In this document: positions 8,334 to 20,844 of the stretch, in pieces
Layout: each line of letters starts with the position of its first letter
Position numbering within the stretch: position 1 is the first letter of the stretch
Assembly: GCF_028471945.1 (NCBI RefSeq)
Contig: NZ_CP110128.1
Span: 6,413,001-6,477,000, forward strand
Origin: Pseudomonas sp. WJP1
GTDB taxonomy: Bacteria; Pseudomonadota; Gammaproteobacteria; Pseudomonadales; Pseudomonadaceae
DNA length: 64,000 nucleotides
Direction of reading: 5' to 3'
Made by a program: the position numbers and the translations under genes
The notes under the pieces: model-generated
The model's database searches: none
The model's input: only the letters and a program-made list of their open reading frames with translations
Told to the model about the DNA's origin: nothing

Positions 8334-10733
8334 TTACGTCTCCTTATCCAGGGGTACTCGCACAGTCAGGGTCGTGCCCTCACCCGGTTCGCTCTCAAGG
8401 GACAGTTGCCCGCCCATGATCAACACCCGCTCGCGCATGCCGACCACCCCAAAGGATGTTGGCCTGCCGCTCGCGGCGACAAATCCTACGCCATCATCGC
8501 TGACGGTCAGACACAGGTCGTCACCTTCAAGGGCCAGTGTCAGTTCGACAGTATGCGCCTGGGCGTGGCGCATGACATTGGTCAGCGCTTCCTGAAGGAT
8601 ACGAAACAGGCCGATGGCCTTGGCATCACTGAGCACCGGCAAGTTTTCCGGCACCTGCACCAGACACGGAATCTGCGTGCGCGCCTCGAAGCGGCGCGCC
8701 TGCCATTCGATGGCCGAGGCTATCCCGGCATCGAGAATCGGTGGCCGCAACGCCGTCGCCACATCGCGTACCAGCTGGAACAGCTGGGCGATCAAACGCT
8801 TCATGCTGTTCAGACGCTCGTTCAATCCGGGGTCGAGCTGCGCATACGCCAGCTCGCACATGGAAGTTTCCAGCTTGAGCACCGTCAACATCTGGCCCAA
8901 CTCGTCGTGAACTTCCCGGGCAATGCGCGCCTTTTCCTCTTCGCGCACGCTCTCCAGGTGCGCGGACAATTCGCGCAATTGCTCACGGGAGCTGGCCAAT
9001 TCCAGTTCGATGCGCTTGCTCTCGCTGATGTCCCAAACAATGCCATCCCAGACGTAGGCACCGCCCTCGAGTCGACGGGTAATCGCCTTGATTTCCGCCC
9101 AGCGTTGTTCGCCCTGGCGTGTGAGAATCCTGCCTTGCCAGGACCAGTCGCTGTCAGTGTCCAGCGCATGGTCCTGGGTCTGGTGATAACTGGCCTTGTC
9201 GTCCGGATGCACCAGGCTGCGCAGGCCTTTGTCACGATGGGCCAGGGTCGCCGGCGAGTAACCCACCAGACTCTCGCTGCCTTCACTGATGTAGGCAAAG
9301 TCGATCTGGCCTGTCACCGGCGCCCGCTCCAGGCGAAAGACCAGGCCCGGTACATTCGCCGCAATCCCTTGCAAGCGCGCTTCACTTTCCTGCAACGCCG
9401 CCAGGGCGCGCCGACGTTCGGTGACATCGGTCAGGTAGACCACCAGGTACTCGCTCTCGCGAAAACGCAGGAAGCTCAAGGAGACATCGGTCGGCAGGAT
9501 GCTGCCATCGGCCCGCAGGCAATTGGTTTCGAAACTTTGCGGAGCGTCGTCGCTGGCCCTGGCGCGCCTCCACAGGTTCAACCAGCGATCCATGTGCAGG
9601 TCGGGCTCGAACTCGATCAACGGCCGGTCGATAATCCCACCGGGCGGATAGCCCAACATGGTTTCGGCGGCGCGGTTGGCGTAGCGCACGTGGCTGTCCC
9701 AATTCACCCAGAGAATGCCGACGGTGCTCTGGTCGATGGAAAACTGCGTGAGTCTCAGGGCCTCTTCGCTGGCGGCGCGCAAGGCAATGTCTGCCTGCGC
9801 CGCCGCCAGTCGTTGCTCCAGGCTGTGCTGCTGACGCCGTTGCCAGAACACGATGGCCATAGCGCTGAGCGCCAGCACCATCAACAGCAGGCAGAGGTTT
9901 TGCCAGAACCCCGGGGACTCGCTGAGCCGTGGGTACTTGGGTTGCAGCCACTGGTTGTGCAGCGCCTCCAGGTCCTTGGCCGGGATCGCCCGAAGCGCGC
10001 TTTCGACAATACCGGCCAACTCCGGCAGGTCGCGCCGTGTAGCCACCCGCAGCAGCTGTGGCAAGCCGATATCACCGACCACCACCAGCCCGGAGAACTC
10101 AGGCTCGATGGACAGGCGCCCCAATTGCGCCTCGTCGACCACAGCAAAGGCGGCTTGCTGGCTCAGCAACAGTTGCAACGCCTGGCGCTCGACCGGTACG
10201 CCCTGCAGATTCAAATGTGGATAGTTGCCGCGCAAGTAGTCTGCGGTAGCACTGGGCATGCGCACGGCGACGCGGGTTTGGCTGTCGAGTTTTTCCAGCT
10301 CCACCGCACCGGTGCTTTTCTGGTCGCTGACCACCAGTTGCGGCACCCGCATGTACGGATCGGAAAACTGCCAGAGGCGCAGGCCGCCAGGGGTCTGGGT
10401 CAGCCCCGGGGCGAGGTCGATTTCCCCGGCGCGCGCGGCCGCTTCCAATTGCTCGAGATCGGGAAAGTTGCGCCAGCTCAGTTCGACCTTGAGCGACCTG
10501 GCCAGCCACTTCATCAGCTCGACATTGACCCCCGACAGGCGCTGCAAGCGGCGGTCGTACTGGGCATAGGGCGCTTGCAACACCAGACCCACCCGCAAAT
10601 CGCCCTGCTGCGCCAGCCATTGTTGCTGGCCTGCGGACAATGGAGCGACATGCGCTGGTGGCGCGACCGCCGCCCAGCCCATCAAGGGCAACCACAAACA
10701 GCCGATAACCCACAGGCAGCGAAAACGCATCAT
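8334..10733 (-). CDS. Sensor histidine kinase with periplasmic solute-binding-type domain and two PAS domains
   Basis: Membrane sensor of about 799 residues. It starts with a signal/anchor sequence, then a family-3 solute-binding-like periplasmic domain (LRVGLVLQAPYAQYDRR onward, about 230 residues), a membrane helix at about 278-300 (NLCLLLMVLALSAMAIVFW), two PAS domains (about 325-440 and 450-570), then a HisKA_3 dimerisation region with the phospho-acceptor His in REVHDELGQ near residue 609, and an HATPase domain (NVMRHAQA, DDGVGF, GEGTTL). A TTG seven codons upstream is also open; the ATG at 10733, with GAGAG ahead, is preferred. The next gene is its response regulator. The periplasmic domain suggests it senses a small solute, possibly an amino acid. 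Confidence 0.9.
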   Translation of the reverse strand: MMRFRCLWVIGCLWLPLMGWAAVAPPAHVAPLSAGQQQWLAQQGDLRVGLVLQAPYAQYDRRLQRLSGVNVELMKWLARSLKVELSWRNFPDLEQLEAAARAGEIDLAPGLTQTPGGLRLWQFSDPYMRVPQLVVSDQKSTGAVELEKLDSQTRVAVRMPSATADYLRGNYPHLNLQGVPVERQALQLLLSQQAAFAVVDEAQLGRLSIEPEFSGLVVVGDIGLPQLLRVATRRDLPELAGIVESALRAIPAKDLEALHNQWLQPKYPRLSESPGFWQNLCLLLMVLALSAMAIVFWQRRQQHSLEQRLAAAQADIALRAASEEALRLTQFSIDQSTVGILWVNWDSHVRYANRAAETMLGYPPGGIIDRPLIEFEPDLHMDRWLNLWRRARASDDAPQSFETNCLRADGSILPTDVSLSFLRFRESEYLVVYLTDVTERRRALAALQESEARLQGIAANVPGLVFRLERAPVTGQIDFAYISEGSESLVGYSPATLAHRDKGLRSLVHPDDKASYHQTQDHALDTDSDWSWQGRILTRQGEQRWAEIKAITRRLEGGAYVWDGIVWDISESKRIELELASSREQLRELSAHLESVREEEKARIAREVHDELGQMLTVLKLETSMCELAYAQLDPGLNERLNSMKRLIAQLFQLVRDVATALRPPILDAGIASAIEWQARRFEARTQIPCLVQVPENLPVLSDAKAIGLFRILQEALTNVMRHAQAHTVELTLALEGDDLCLTVSDDGVGFVAASGRPTSFGVVGMRERVLIMGGQLSLESEPGEGTTLTVRVPLDKET

Positions 10734-10806
10734 CGAACTCTCACACACTGACAAAAACTGACCAACCCATTAGGCTGCCGGAATTACTTCTGGCCTGGAA
10801 TATCCA

Positions 10807-11799
10807 ATGCTCCCTGTCTACCGCCTGGCACTGCCAGCATTGTGCCTGTCGCTGATCCTGCCATGGGCTTTTTCCGTTGAGGCGGCTGACCCGACGCCTG
10901 CCGCAGCAGAAAAACCCGCCGAAGAAAAACCACTCGAACGCCAGCCGTTGCCTGAGCGTAGTCAGGAAGAAGCGATTGCACTGGAGCGAACAATTGCGCG
11001 CCAGGAACAGCAACAACTGCAAGCGGGCAGCGATACGTTCCTGGCCCTGTGGAAGCCGGCCAACTCCGCCGACCCCAAAGGCGCAGTCATTATCATCCCC
11101 GGCGCTGGCGAAACCGTTGACTGGCCGCAAGCAATCGGCCCATTGCGCCGCCAATTGCCGGATGCCCAATGGAGCAGCCTGAGTATCACCTTGCCTGATC
11201 TGCAAAGTGATGCCATAGCACCGCGCGTTGTGGAGGCCGCTCCAGCAGCCAAGGCGCCAGACGTCGGCAGCAAAGACTCAACCACCGCGGCCCCCATCGA
11301 ACAGGCGGCGGGCGGCGAAGCCGAGGTGGTGGACAAGGCAGTCGCCGAAACCGCCGACGAGCAAAGCAAGGCTGACGCCGAGCGAATCTTCGCCCGCATC
11401 GACGCGGCCATCGCTTTTGCCGAACAGCAGAGCGCTCGCAGCATCGTGCTGCTGGGGCATGGCACCGGTGCCTATTGGGCCGCGCGGTATCTGAGCGAGA
11501 AGCAGACGGCGCAAGTCGAGCGCTTCGTCATGGTCGCCGCGCAGACGCCGGCCAAGGCGGCACCTGAACTGGACGAACTCGCGCCAACCCTAAAGCTGCC
11601 CACCGCCGACCTCTTCTATATGGACAAGCCGCTGGACCGCAACGCGGCACTGGCCCGCTTGCAAGCCAGTAAACGCTTGAAGACTTCGGCCTTCAGCCAG
11701 GTTTCGCTCAAGGCTTTGCCAGGCAATAACAAGGCACAACAGGAACAATTGGTGCGCCGGGTACGGGGTTGGCTAAATCCGCAGAATGCGCCGGAGTGA
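10807..11799 (+). CDS. DUF3530 family secreted alpha/beta-hydrolase-like protein
   Basis: Protein of 330 residues of unknown function. A signal peptide covers about residues 1-27 (ending SVEAADP), so it is probably periplasmic. A Pro/Glu/Ala-rich linker follows, then an alpha/beta-hydrolase-like core: IIIPGAGETVDWP, then a low-complexity Ala/Glu/Lys insertion at about 140-200, then VLLGHGTGAYWAARYL. The nucleophile elbow reads GHGTG where active hydrolases have GxSxG, so the usual serine is replaced by threonine. It is transcribed away from the kinase gene with 73 bases between starts, and converges on djlA. Function cannot be assigned. Confidence 0.8.
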   Translation: MLPVYRLALPALCLSLILPWAFSVEAADPTPAAAEKPAEEKPLERQPLPERSQEEAIALERTIARQEQQQLQAGSDTFLALWKPANSADPKGAVIIIPGAGETVDWPQAIGPLRRQLPDAQWSSLSITLPDLQSDAIAPRVVEAAPAAKAPDVGSKDSTTAAPIEQAAGGEAEVVDKAVAETADEQSKADAERIFARIDAAIAFAEQQSARSIVLLGHGTGAYWAARYLSEKQTAQVERFVMVAAQTPAKAAPELDELAPTLKLPTADLFYMDKPLDRNAALARLQASKRLKTSAFSQVSLKALPGNNKAQQEQLVRRVRGWLNPQNAPE

Positions 11800-11858
11800 T
11801 GGACTGAGTCGCCCCGCTCTCCAGCAAATCCACACCTGGGCGACGCAACTCTTTGCTG

Positions 11859-12626
11859 TTAGCGAAAATCCCGCCGCTGTCGAATCAACGTATAGGCGTT
11901 GTGCAACTCGCGCGTCTTGTCGGTCGCCTCGCGAACCTGCGACGCGGTTGCACCACTGCCGGCAATCTTGTCCGGGTGATGACGACTGAGCAGGCGTCGA
12001 TAGGCGCGCTTGATCTGGGCGGGCTCACTGGTGGCAGATACACCCAGCAATCGCAAGGCGTCCTGATAGGTAGTAACACTGTTGGCCAACGGACGCTGCT
12101 GTGGCTCGTAATCGGCCGCCAACGCCTTGACCTTCCGCTCGCTCCACCCAAGCCAACCGCCCCACTGGAGCAGCAATTCACGCTCGCGGATGCCCGCATG
12201 ACCATCGGCCCAAACCATTCGCCAGCAAGCGCGCAACACCCCTTCTGCGGCAAATGGCTGAGTTCTCAGCCGAAGCAGATGGCCACGCAACCGGTCACTG
12301 CCCGACTTGCCACGATTGAACGCGGCAATCGCCCGGCGCTGTGCCGATTCGGACATTTCCAGGGCACGCATCTCCGCGCGAGCCTGCTTGATATGTCCCT
12401 CCACTACCCGTCCGTCACACTTGGCCAGGCGCCCCAGTAACACAAACAACAACTCGTCGTTGCGCAGGACAGGTCGACCCCCGAGCTTTTCACGCAAATG
12501 CGCCCAGCTTTGCAGGTGCAGGTGCCGATCCAGCACCTGCCCCAGCAAGGCCCCGAGCATGGCTCCCGGAATGCTGGCGATGGCAAAGCCCGCTCCGGCT
12601 CCGATCAGAGTCCCTGGCCACAGCAT
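11859..12626 (-). CDS. djlA: Membrane-anchored DnaJ-like co-chaperone DjlA
   Basis: Type III J-domain protein of 255 residues. A single N-terminal membrane segment with Gly/Ala motif (GAGAGFAIASIPGAMLGALL) is followed by a TerB-like helical domain at about 50-170, and a J domain at about 185-255 with the HPD tripeptide in LLSRHHPDK. DjlA stimulates DnaK and modulates envelope signalling in enteric bacteria; here it is the third gene of an envelope-related cluster, one base after the murU stop. Length and layout are normal for the family. Confidence 0.9.
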   Translation of the reverse strand: MLWPGTLIGAGAGFAIASIPGAMLGALLGQVLDRHLHLQSWAHLREKLGGRPVLRNDELLFVLLGRLAKCDGRVVEGHIKQARAEMRALEMSESAQRRAIAAFNRGKSGSDRLRGHLLRLRTQPFAAEGVLRACWRMVWADGHAGIRERELLLQWGGWLGWSERKVKALAADYEPQQRPLANSVTTYQDALRLLGVSATSEPAQIKRAYRRLLSRHHPDKIAGSGATASQVREATDKTRELHNAYTLIRQRRDFR

Positions 12627-12627
12627 G

Positions 12628-14315
<1,688 letters not shown>

Positions 14316-14445
14316 TGCAAGGGTCTCCGACGGCGCTAGCCGTCAAGCGGGTCATGCTTTATTATCCAGCATCTTTTTCAGACCATCGAGAGGCGTGCGG
14401 CCCACACCGCGGGCAGATGGCACGCAGGAAGCCCGGACTATTAAG
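14316..14445. promoter_or_regulatory. Divergent promoter region between amgK and lptD
   Basis: An AT-rich patch at 14358-14366 reads TTTATTATC on the plus strand (TATTAT as -10 for lptD at 14360-14365) and GATAAT on the minus strand (for amgK at 14366-14361). Neither has a strong -35 box. Both genes must be transcribed from here or from within each other's coding region. Confidence 0.35.
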
Positions 14446-17244
14446 ATGGCATTGAAATCCCCCGCGTTTCGTAAAAAATTTCCGTTGTTGATGACCGGCA
14501 GTTTGCTGGCTCTGCAACCCTTGGCCAGCCCTTTCGTGGTCGCCGCGGAACAGTATGACTGCTCGGTCTCTGCTTCGGGTGCCTGGAATTGTGCGCCAAA
14601 ATCGCAGGCGGCTGCATTGCCTCCGCGCCCAGTCCATGAGGGCAGCGCAGCCAGCACCACCGGCCAGGCACCCGCCGAAACGGGCGCCAGCGAAGACACG
14701 GGGGCCAAACCAGCACTGGTCACCGAATCCAAAGGCCGTGGCCTCAAGTCGCGTAGCGCAGACTACAGCCACCTCGACTGGGTTCCGCGCGAGCAGCTCA
14801 CTGCAGCACAATTGGCCGAAACCGGTCCTTATTGCTCTGGTTCCTATATCGAACCGATTCGTCCTGGCATGAATGACAAGACGAATAAAAGTGACGCCCC
14901 AACCTTTATCGGCGCCAAAGCTTCCCGCTACAAGCAGGATGAGCAAGTCGCCACCCTGGCCGGTGACGTGGTCATGCGCCAGGGCAGCATGCAGGTCGAA
15001 GCCGACGAAGCCAACCTGTACCAGGCCGAGAGCCGTGGTGAGCTGAGCGGCAACGTGCGCATTCGCGACAACGGCGCACTGATCGTGGGTGACCACGCCG
15101 ACGTGCAGCTCGATACCGGTGAGGCCAAGGTCGACAACGCCGAATACGTGATGCACAAATCGCGCATCCGCGGTAACGCGCTGTACGCCAAGCGTGCCGA
15201 GAACGCCATCATTCGACTCAAGGATGGTACGTACACCACGTGCGAGCCGAACAGCAACGCCTGGCAGCTCAAGGGCAACAACATCACCTTGAACCCGGCT
15301 ACCGGCTTCGGTACGGCGACCAACGTCACACTGCGGGTCAAGGACATTCCGATCCTGTATACGCCGTACATCTACTTCCCGATCGACGACCGTCGTCAAT
15401 CCGGCTTCCTGCCGCCGACCATCGGCAGCGGCAGCGACACTGGTTTCCTGCTGGTCACGCCGTACTACTTCAACCTGGCACCAAACTACGATGCCACGTT
15501 GTACCCGCGCTACATGAGTGATCGCGGCCTGTTGATGGAAGGCGAATTCCGCTACCTGACCAAGTCCAGCGAAGGTCAGTTCGGCGCCGCGTACCTCAAC
15601 GACGAGAACGACGATCGCAAGCAGCAGAGCGACTACGATAAAACCCGCTACATGTACAACTGGCAGCACAAGGGTGGTCTGGACTCGCGTGTCCTGACCC
15701 AGGTCGACTACACCAAGATCAGCGATCCCTATTACTTCCAGGATCTGCAGACCGACCAGATTGGCGTTAAGAGTGCCGACTACGTCAACCAGCAGGGCGC
15801 CGTTACCTACCGTGGCGACAGCTACACCGCCCGCGTGAATGCCCAGGCGTATCAACTGGCGACTGTGTCGAACATCACCCCGTACGACCGTTTGCCGCAG
15901 ATCACCTTCAACGGTGCGTTGCCGGAGCGTCCAGGCGGCCTGAGTTTCACCTATGACACTGAGCTCGTGCGGTTCGACCGGGACTTGAAGAACGGCACCT
16001 ACACCGATGAAGACGGCAATGTATCGCCGCGCCTCGACACCAACGTTCAGGGTCTGGCACGCGCCAATGGCGATCGCCTCAACCTGGCGCCAGCCGTCAG
16101 CTACCCGATGGAGGCAAGCTACGGTTTCCTGACGCCAAAACTCAAGTACCAGTACACGCAGTACCAACTGGACCTGGACAGCATCGGGAAAAGCCAGGTT
16201 GCCGCGCAAACTGCAGAACAGGACCGGCTCAACGGCACGTTCGACAGCAACCAGAACCGCGGCGTGCCAATCGCAAGCATCGACAGCGGCCTGTATTTCG
16301 ACCGCAAGACCAACTGGTTTGGCAAAGACTATAACCAGACCCTTGAGCCACGCCTGTTCTACCTCTACGTACCCGAGAAGGACCAGGAAGACATTCCGGT
16401 ATTCGACACCAGCGAATACACATTCAGCTATGCATCGCTGTTCCGCGACAACCGTTTCTCTGGTTCCGACCGTGTCGGCGACGAGAACAAACTGTCCCTG
16501 GGCGTGACCAGCCGCTGGATCGAAGAAAACGGCTTCGAGCGCCAACGCATCAGCGTCGGCCAGGCTTTCTACTTCAAGGATCGCGAAGTCCAGCTGCCGG
16601 GCATCGATGCAAAAACCCGCGAAGACGCGCACTCTGACGTTTCTCCTTACGCGCTGGAATACGAATATCGCTGGAACCGCGATTGGCGCACCACTGCCGA
16701 TTACAACTGGGACCCGGACACCCGCAGCCCCCGTTCGGGCAGCGCGATGTTCCATTACCAGCCTGAAGACAACCCGAACAAGGTCATCAACGCCGGCTAT
16801 CGCTATCGCAATGACCAGATTCGTTATGACCAGAACTCCGGTACATGGCAAGTGGGCGGCGGTGACTACGGCACCCCGGGCCAGCCTGGCTACGTGAAGG
16901 ACTACTACAAGATCGTACAGCACGACTTCTCGGTGATCTGGCCGGTCGTGCCGCAATGGAACGTCATCAGCCGCTGGCAGTACGACTACAACCGCAACCG
17001 TACCCTGGAAGCCTTCGGTGGTTTCGAGTACGACAACTGCTGCTGGAAACTGCGCCTGATCAACCGTTACTGGGTCGATTATGACGAAACCAGTCAAGAC
17101 GCCCCGCAAAACGAAAAAGGCGACCATGGCGTCTTCCTCCAAATTGTTCTGAAGGGACTCGGCGGCCTCACCGGCGCCAAAGTAGAGAGTTTCCTCGACA
17201 AAGGCATCCAAGGTTATCGTGAACGTGAAGACCAAGCTTTCTGA
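14446..17244 (+). CDS. lptD: LPS-assembly outer-membrane protein LptD
   Basis: Outer-membrane translocon that, with LptE, inserts lipopolysaccharide into the outer leaflet. The 932-residue protein starts at the ATG at 14446; the frame is open further upstream, but the signal peptide (residues about 1-34, ending VVAA) follows this start. Cys39 and Cys49 and the later CC pair in YDNCCWKL are the cysteines that form the inter-domain disulphides in LptD. An LptA-like N-terminal domain (about 140-260; [20 protein letters not shown]) precedes a large C-terminal beta barrel rich in Tyr, Asp and Arg. A Pro/Ala/Thr-rich linker of about 45 residues separates signal peptide and LptA-like domain. It overlaps surA by 26 bases. 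Confidence 0.95.
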   Translation: MALKSPAFRKKFPLLMTGSLLALQPLASPFVVAAEQYDCSVSASGAWNCAPKSQAAALPPRPVHEGSAASTTGQAPAETGASEDTGAKPALVTESKGRGLKSRSADYSHLDWVPREQLTAAQLAETGPYCSGSYIEPIRPGMNDKTNKSDAPTFIGAKASRYKQDEQVATLAGDVVMRQGSMQVEADEANLYQAESRGELSGNVRIRDNGALIVGDHADVQLDTGEAKVDNAEYVMHKSRIRGNALYAKRAENAIIRLKDGTYTTCEPNSNAWQLKGNNITLNPATGFGTATNVTLRVKDIPILYTPYIYFPIDDRRQSGFLPPTIGSGSDTGFLLVTPYYFNLAPNYDATLYPRYMSDRGLLMEGEFRYLTKSSEGQFGAAYLNDENDDRKQQSDYDKTRYMYNWQHKGGLDSRVLTQVDYTKISDPYYFQDLQTDQIGVKSADYVNQQGAVTYRGDSYTARVNAQAYQLATVSNITPYDRLPQITFNGALPERPGGLSFTYDTELVRFDRDLKNGTYTDEDGNVSPRLDTNVQGLARANGDRLNLAPAVSYPMEASYGFLTPKLKYQYTQYQLDLDSIGKSQVAAQTAEQDRLNGTFDSNQNRGVPIASIDSGLYFDRKTNWFGKDYNQTLEPRLFYLYVPEKDQEDIPVFDTSEYTFSYASLFRDNRFSGSDRVGDENKLSLGVTSRWIEENGFERQRISVGQAFYFKDREVQLPGIDAKTREDAHSDVSPYALEYEYRWNRDWRTTADYNWDPDTRSPRSGSAMFHYQPEDNPNKVINAGYRYRNDQIRYDQNSGTWQVGGGDYGTPGQPGYVKDYYKIVQHDFSVIWPVVPQWNVISRWQYDYNRNRTLEAFGGFEYDNCCWKLRLINRYWVDYDETSQDAPQNEKGDHGVFLQIVLKGLGGLTGAKVESFLDKGIQGYREREDQAF

Positions 17245-18541
17245 TTGTCTGCGCCCGCTGTTGCTGGGCGCGCTGTTCCTGGGTACCGCGGCCAACGCCG
17301 CGGTACAGTCCATCGATAAAGTGGTGGCCATTGTCGACAACGACGTGGTCATGCAGAGCCAACTGGACCAACGGGTCCATGAAGTCCAGCAAACCATCGC
17401 CAAGCGCGGCTCCGCCGTGCCACCGGCCAGCGTACTGGAACAACAGGTGCTTGAGCGCCTGATCGTCGAGAACCTGCAACTGCAGATCGGCGAACGCTCC
17501 GGCATCCGTATCACCGATGAAGAACTGAACCAGGCTGTCGGCACCATTGCCCAGCGCAACAACATGTCGGTCGAGCAATTCCGCGCCGCCCTGACGCGTG
17601 ACGGCTTGTCCTACGACGACGCACGTGACCAGATTCGTCGCGAAATGGTCATCAGCCGCGTGCGTCAGCGTCGCGTTGCCGAGCGCATCCAGGTCTCCGA
17701 GCAGGAGGTGAAGAACTTCCTGGCCTCGGATCTTGGCAAAATGCAGCTGTCCGAAGAGTTCCGCCTGGCCAACATCCTGATTCCTACGCCGGAAAGCGCC
17801 AACTCCGACGCCATCCAGAATGCCGCCAAGCAGGCCGACGCGGTTTACCAGCAGCTCAAGCAAGGCGCTGACTTCGGTCAGTTGGCAATCGCCAAGTCCG
17901 CCAGCGAAACCGCACTGGAAGGTGGCGACATGGGCTGGCGTAAAGCTGCTCAATTGCCACCACCCTTCGATCGCCTGTTGAGCACCATGGCGGTTGGCGA
18001 CATCACCCAACCCATGCGCACGCCGGGGGGCTTCATCATCCTGAAGATCACCGACAAGCGTGGCGGTGGGGCGCAGGTGCGTGACGAAGTGCACGTCCGT
18101 CACATCCTGGTCAAACCAAGTCCGATCCGTGACGAAGCAAAAACCAAGGCCCTGGCCGAGTCGCTCTACACCCGCATCGAAGCAGGCGAAGATTTCGGCG
18201 AACTGGCAAAAAGCTACTCGGAAGACCCGGGTTCCGCCCTCAATGGCGGCGACCTGAACTGGATCGACCCGAATGTATTGGTTCCGGAGTTCCGCGAAGT
18301 GATGGCCAAGACCCCGCAAGGTCAGCTGTCCAAGCCATTCCAGACTCAATACGGCTGGCACGTCCTGGAAGTCCTCGGTCGCCGCGCCACCGACAGCACG
18401 ACCCAGGCTCGCGAGCAGCAAGCGATGACCGTACTGCGTAACCGCAAGTACGACGAAGAGCTGCAAACCTGGCTGCGTCAGATCCGTGACGAAGCGTACG
18501 TGGAAATCAAACTCCCTGGCGCCGACCAGGCAGCACAGTGA
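17219..18541 (+). CDS. surA: Periplasmic chaperone and peptidyl-prolyl isomerase SurA
   Basis: Escorts outer-membrane proteins, LptD among them, through the periplasm. It has 440 residues: signal peptide ([19 protein letters not shown], cut after ANA), an N-terminal chaperone domain to about 170, two parvulin domains (about 175-275 and 285-385; [11 protein letters not shown] and the GGDLNW / GWHVLEV signatures of the second are clear), and a C-terminal helix. The start is a GTG, at 17219 or two codons later at 17225; both lie inside the lptD end, so translation is coupled. The order lptD-surA-pdxA-rsmA matches other gammaproteobacteria. Confidence 0.95.
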   Translation: MNVKTKLSDCLRPLLLGALFLGTAANAAVQSIDKVVAIVDNDVVMQSQLDQRVHEVQQTIAKRGSAVPPASVLEQQVLERLIVENLQLQIGERSGIRITDEELNQAVGTIAQRNNMSVEQFRAALTRDGLSYDDARDQIRREMVISRVRQRRVAERIQVSEQEVKNFLASDLGKMQLSEEFRLANILIPTPESANSDAIQNAAKQADAVYQQLKQGADFGQLAIAKSASETALEGGDMGWRKAAQLPPPFDRLLSTMAVGDITQPMRTPGGFIILKITDKRGGGAQVRDEVHVRHILVKPSPIRDEAKTKALAESLYTRIEAGEDFGELAKSYSEDPGSALNGGDLNWIDPNVLVPEFREVMAKTPQGQLSKPFQTQYGWHVLEVLGRRATDSTTQAREQQAMTVLRNRKYDEELQTWLRQIRDEAYVEIKLPGADQAAQ

Positions 18542-19527
18542 AACCCAAGCGTTTCGCGCTGACACCCGGCGAACCGGCCGGCATAGGTCCCGACCTGTGC
18601 CTGCTGCTCGCCGCGCACGCCCAGCCACACCCCCTGATTGCCATTACCAGCCGCGACCTGCTCCTTGAGCGGGCCGCGCAGCTGGGCGTGGTCGTCGATG
18701 TGCTGCCCGTCATGCCGGACAACTGGCCGGATGCTCCCGCTCCCGCCAATAGCCTGTATGTGTGGGATACACCGCTCAACGCCAAGGTGGTCGCTGGGCA
18801 GCTGGACAAGGCTAACGCCGCTTTCGTCCTGGAGACCCTGACCCGCGCTGGCCAGGGCTGCCTGGACGGGCATTTTGCCGGCATGATCACCGCCCCGGTG
18901 CACAAGGGCGTGATCAATGAATCCGGTATCGCGTTTTCCGGGCACACGGAATTTCTCGCCGACCTGACCCACACCTCGCAAGTGGTCATGATGCTCGCCA
19001 CCCGCGGCCTGCGCGTGGCGCTGGTCACCACTCACCTGCCCCTGCGCGAGATTGCCGATGCGATCACGCCGGAGCGTCTGGAGCGGGTCACGCGAATCCT
19101 GCACAGCGACCTGAAAGAAAAGTTCGGCATCGCCCAGCCACGTATCCTGGTGTGCGGGCTCAACCCCCATGCCGGTGAAGGCGGACACCTGGGCCATGAA
19201 GAAATCGATATCATCGAACCCACGCTAGAGCGCCTGCGCGGCGAAGGCATGGACCTACGTGGCCCGTTGCCCGCCGACACTCTGTTTACCCCCAAATATC
19301 TGGAGCACTGCGATGCAGTGCTGGCGATGTACCACGACCAGGGCCTGCCTGTGCTGAAATACAAAGGCTTCGGCGCAGCAGTCAATGTGACCCTCGGCTT
19401 GCCAATCATCCGCACATCGGTCGACCACGGCACCGCCCTGGACCTGGCCGGCAGTGGCAAGATCGACACCGGCAGCCTGCAAGTCGCCCTGGAAACCGCC
19501 TACCAGATGGCCGAGACCCGTTTATGA
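18538..19527 (+). CDS. pdxA: 4-hydroxythreonine-4-phosphate dehydrogenase PdxA
   Basis: NAD-dependent oxidation of 4-phosphohydroxy-L-threonine in pyridoxal 5'-phosphate synthesis; cytosolic dimer. The 329-residue protein starts at a GTG whose GTGA overlaps the surA stop. Family motifs are [12 protein letters not shown] near the N-terminus, the metal-binding histidines in [16 protein letters not shown] and [12 protein letters not shown], and [13 protein letters not shown] near the end. Full length. Confidence 0.95.
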   Translation: MKPKRFALTPGEPAGIGPDLCLLLAAHAQPHPLIAITSRDLLLERAAQLGVVVDVLPVMPDNWPDAPAPANSLYVWDTPLNAKVVAGQLDKANAAFVLETLTRAGQGCLDGHFAGMITAPVHKGVINESGIAFSGHTEFLADLTHTSQVVMMLATRGLRVALVTTHLPLREIADAITPERLERVTRILHSDLKEKFGIAQPRILVCGLNPHAGEGGHLGHEEIDIIEPTLERLRGEGMDLRGPLPADTLFTPKYLEHCDAVLAMYHDQGLPVLKYKGFGAAVNVTLGLPIIRTSVDHGTALDLAGSGKIDTGSLQVALETAYQMAETRL

Positions 19528-20342
19528 CCGAGCAATACCAACACAAGGCGCGCAAGCGTTTTGGCCAGAACTTCCTGCACGATGCTGGCGTTATCGACCG
19601 CATCCTGCGCTCCATCCATGCCAAGGCCGAAGACCGTCTACTGGAAATCGGCCCTGGCCAGGGCGCGCTGACCCAAGGCCTGCTCAGCAGCGGTGCCCAG
19701 CTCGACGTGGTGGAACTGGACAAGGACCTGATCCCGATCCTCAACCAGCAGTTCGCCGGCAAGAGCAACTTCAACCTGCATCAGGGTGATGCGTTGAAGT
19801 TCGATTTCACCAGCCTGAATGCCGCACCTGGTAGCCTGCGTGTAGTCGGCAACCTGCCGTACAACATCTCTACACCGCTGATTTTCCACCTGCTGCACAA
19901 CGCCCACCTGATCCGCGACATGCACTTCATGCTGCAGAAAGAAGTGGTCGAGCGTCTGGCGGCAGGGCCTGGCGGCGGTGACTGGGGCCGGCTGTCGATC
20001 ATGGTCCAGTACCACTGCCGGGTCGAACATCTGTTCAACGTAGGACCCGGCGCGTTCAATCCACCACCGAAGGTCGACTCGGCCATCGTGCGCCTGGTGC
20101 CCCACGCGGTATTGCCGCACCCGGCCAAGGACCACCGTTTGCTGGAGCGCGTCGTGCGCGAGGCTTTCAATCAGCGCCGCAAAACCCTGCGCAACACCCT
20201 CAAGCTGTTGCTGAGCAACGCCGAAATCGAAGCCGCCGGCGTCGATGGCAGCTTGCGCCCCGAGCAGCTTGATCTGGCGGCATTCGTGCGCCTTGCCGAC
20301 AAGCTTAGCGAACAAGTCCTACAGAAAGCCGCGGACGCCTGA
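19524..20342 (+). CDS. rsmA: 16S rRNA dimethyladenosine transferase RsmA (KsgA)
   Basis: Dimethylates two adjacent adenines in the 3' hairpin of 16S rRNA during late small-subunit assembly. The 272-residue protein has the N-terminal RFGQNFL motif, the SAM-binding [11 protein letters not shown], the acidic VVELDKDL, and the catalytic VGNLPYNIS motif. It overlaps the pdxA stop by four bases (ATGA). This is ksgA, not the RNA-binding post-transcriptional regulator also called RsmA. Confidence 0.95.
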   Translation: MTEQYQHKARKRFGQNFLHDAGVIDRILRSIHAKAEDRLLEIGPGQGALTQGLLSSGAQLDVVELDKDLIPILNQQFAGKSNFNLHQGDALKFDFTSLNAAPGSLRVVGNLPYNISTPLIFHLLHNAHLIRDMHFMLQKEVVERLAAGPGGGDWGRLSIMVQYHCRVEHLFNVGPGAFNPPPKVDSAIVRLVPHAVLPHPAKDHRLLERVVREAFNQRRKTLRNTLKLLLSNAEIEAAGVDGSLRPEQLDLAAFVRLADKLSEQVLQKAADA

Positions 20343-20463
20343 CAGAACTGAAGCGTTATCGGGTAGGACACCAGCGCCCATGTCTGGTTTACTATCCGAT
20401 ACCTGGCCTAGACTGACTTATCAGCTACGTCCCGCGTTCCGCTTCGTTTTTAAGGCCCTTTGC

Positions 20464-20844
20464 ATGTCCGATCCTCGTTATCAGGTCGACGTCAGCGTCG
20501 TCACCCGCTATCTGGCAGAACAATCGCAACCCGAGCAAGAGCGTTTTGCCTTCGCGTACACCATCACCGTGAAAAATAACGGCCTGCTACCGGCCAGACT
20601 GTTGTCACGGCATTGGGTCATCACCGATGGCGATGGGCATGTCGAGGAAGTTCGCGGTGCGGGCGTAGTTGGCCAGCAACCGGAGATCGAGCCCGGTAAA
20701 AGCCATACTTATAGCAGCGGCACCGTCATGACCACCAAAGTCGGCACCATGCAGGGCAGCTACGAGATGCGCGCCGAGGATGGCAAACATTTCGATGCCA
20801 TCATCGCCCCATTCCGCCTGGCGGTGCCCGGAGCCTTGCACTGA
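20464..20844 (+). CDS. apaG: ApaG protein (Co2+/Mg2+ efflux-associated)
   Basis: A 126-residue protein of the ApaG/DUF525 family, a beta-sandwich of unclear biochemical role. The frame is open from 20245, but the family N-terminus begins [21 protein letters not shown], fixing the ATG at 20464. Conserved segments include [29 protein letters not shown] and GTMQGSY. The 121 bases after rsmA may hold its own promoter. The TGA overlaps the apaH ATG by one base (TGATG), so the two are coupled. Confidence 0.95.
   Translation: MSDPRYQVDVSVVTRYLAEQSQPEQERFAFAYTITVKNNGLLPARLLSRHWVITDGDGHVEEVRGAGVVGQQPEIEPGKSHTYSSGTVMTTKVGTMQGSYEMRAEDGKHFDAIIAPFRLAVPGALH

Noticed and set aside
7896..10751. A 951-codon plus-strand frame opposite the sensor kinase
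   Set aside because: Composition is His/Gln/Arg-rich as expected from the antisense of a kinase gene; no family is recognisable.
14362..17565. A very long open frame (over 1000 codons) on the minus strand opposite lptD
   Set aside because: It mirrors the codon pattern of lptD in GC-rich DNA, has no domain or ribosome site, and the plus-strand protein is unmistakable.
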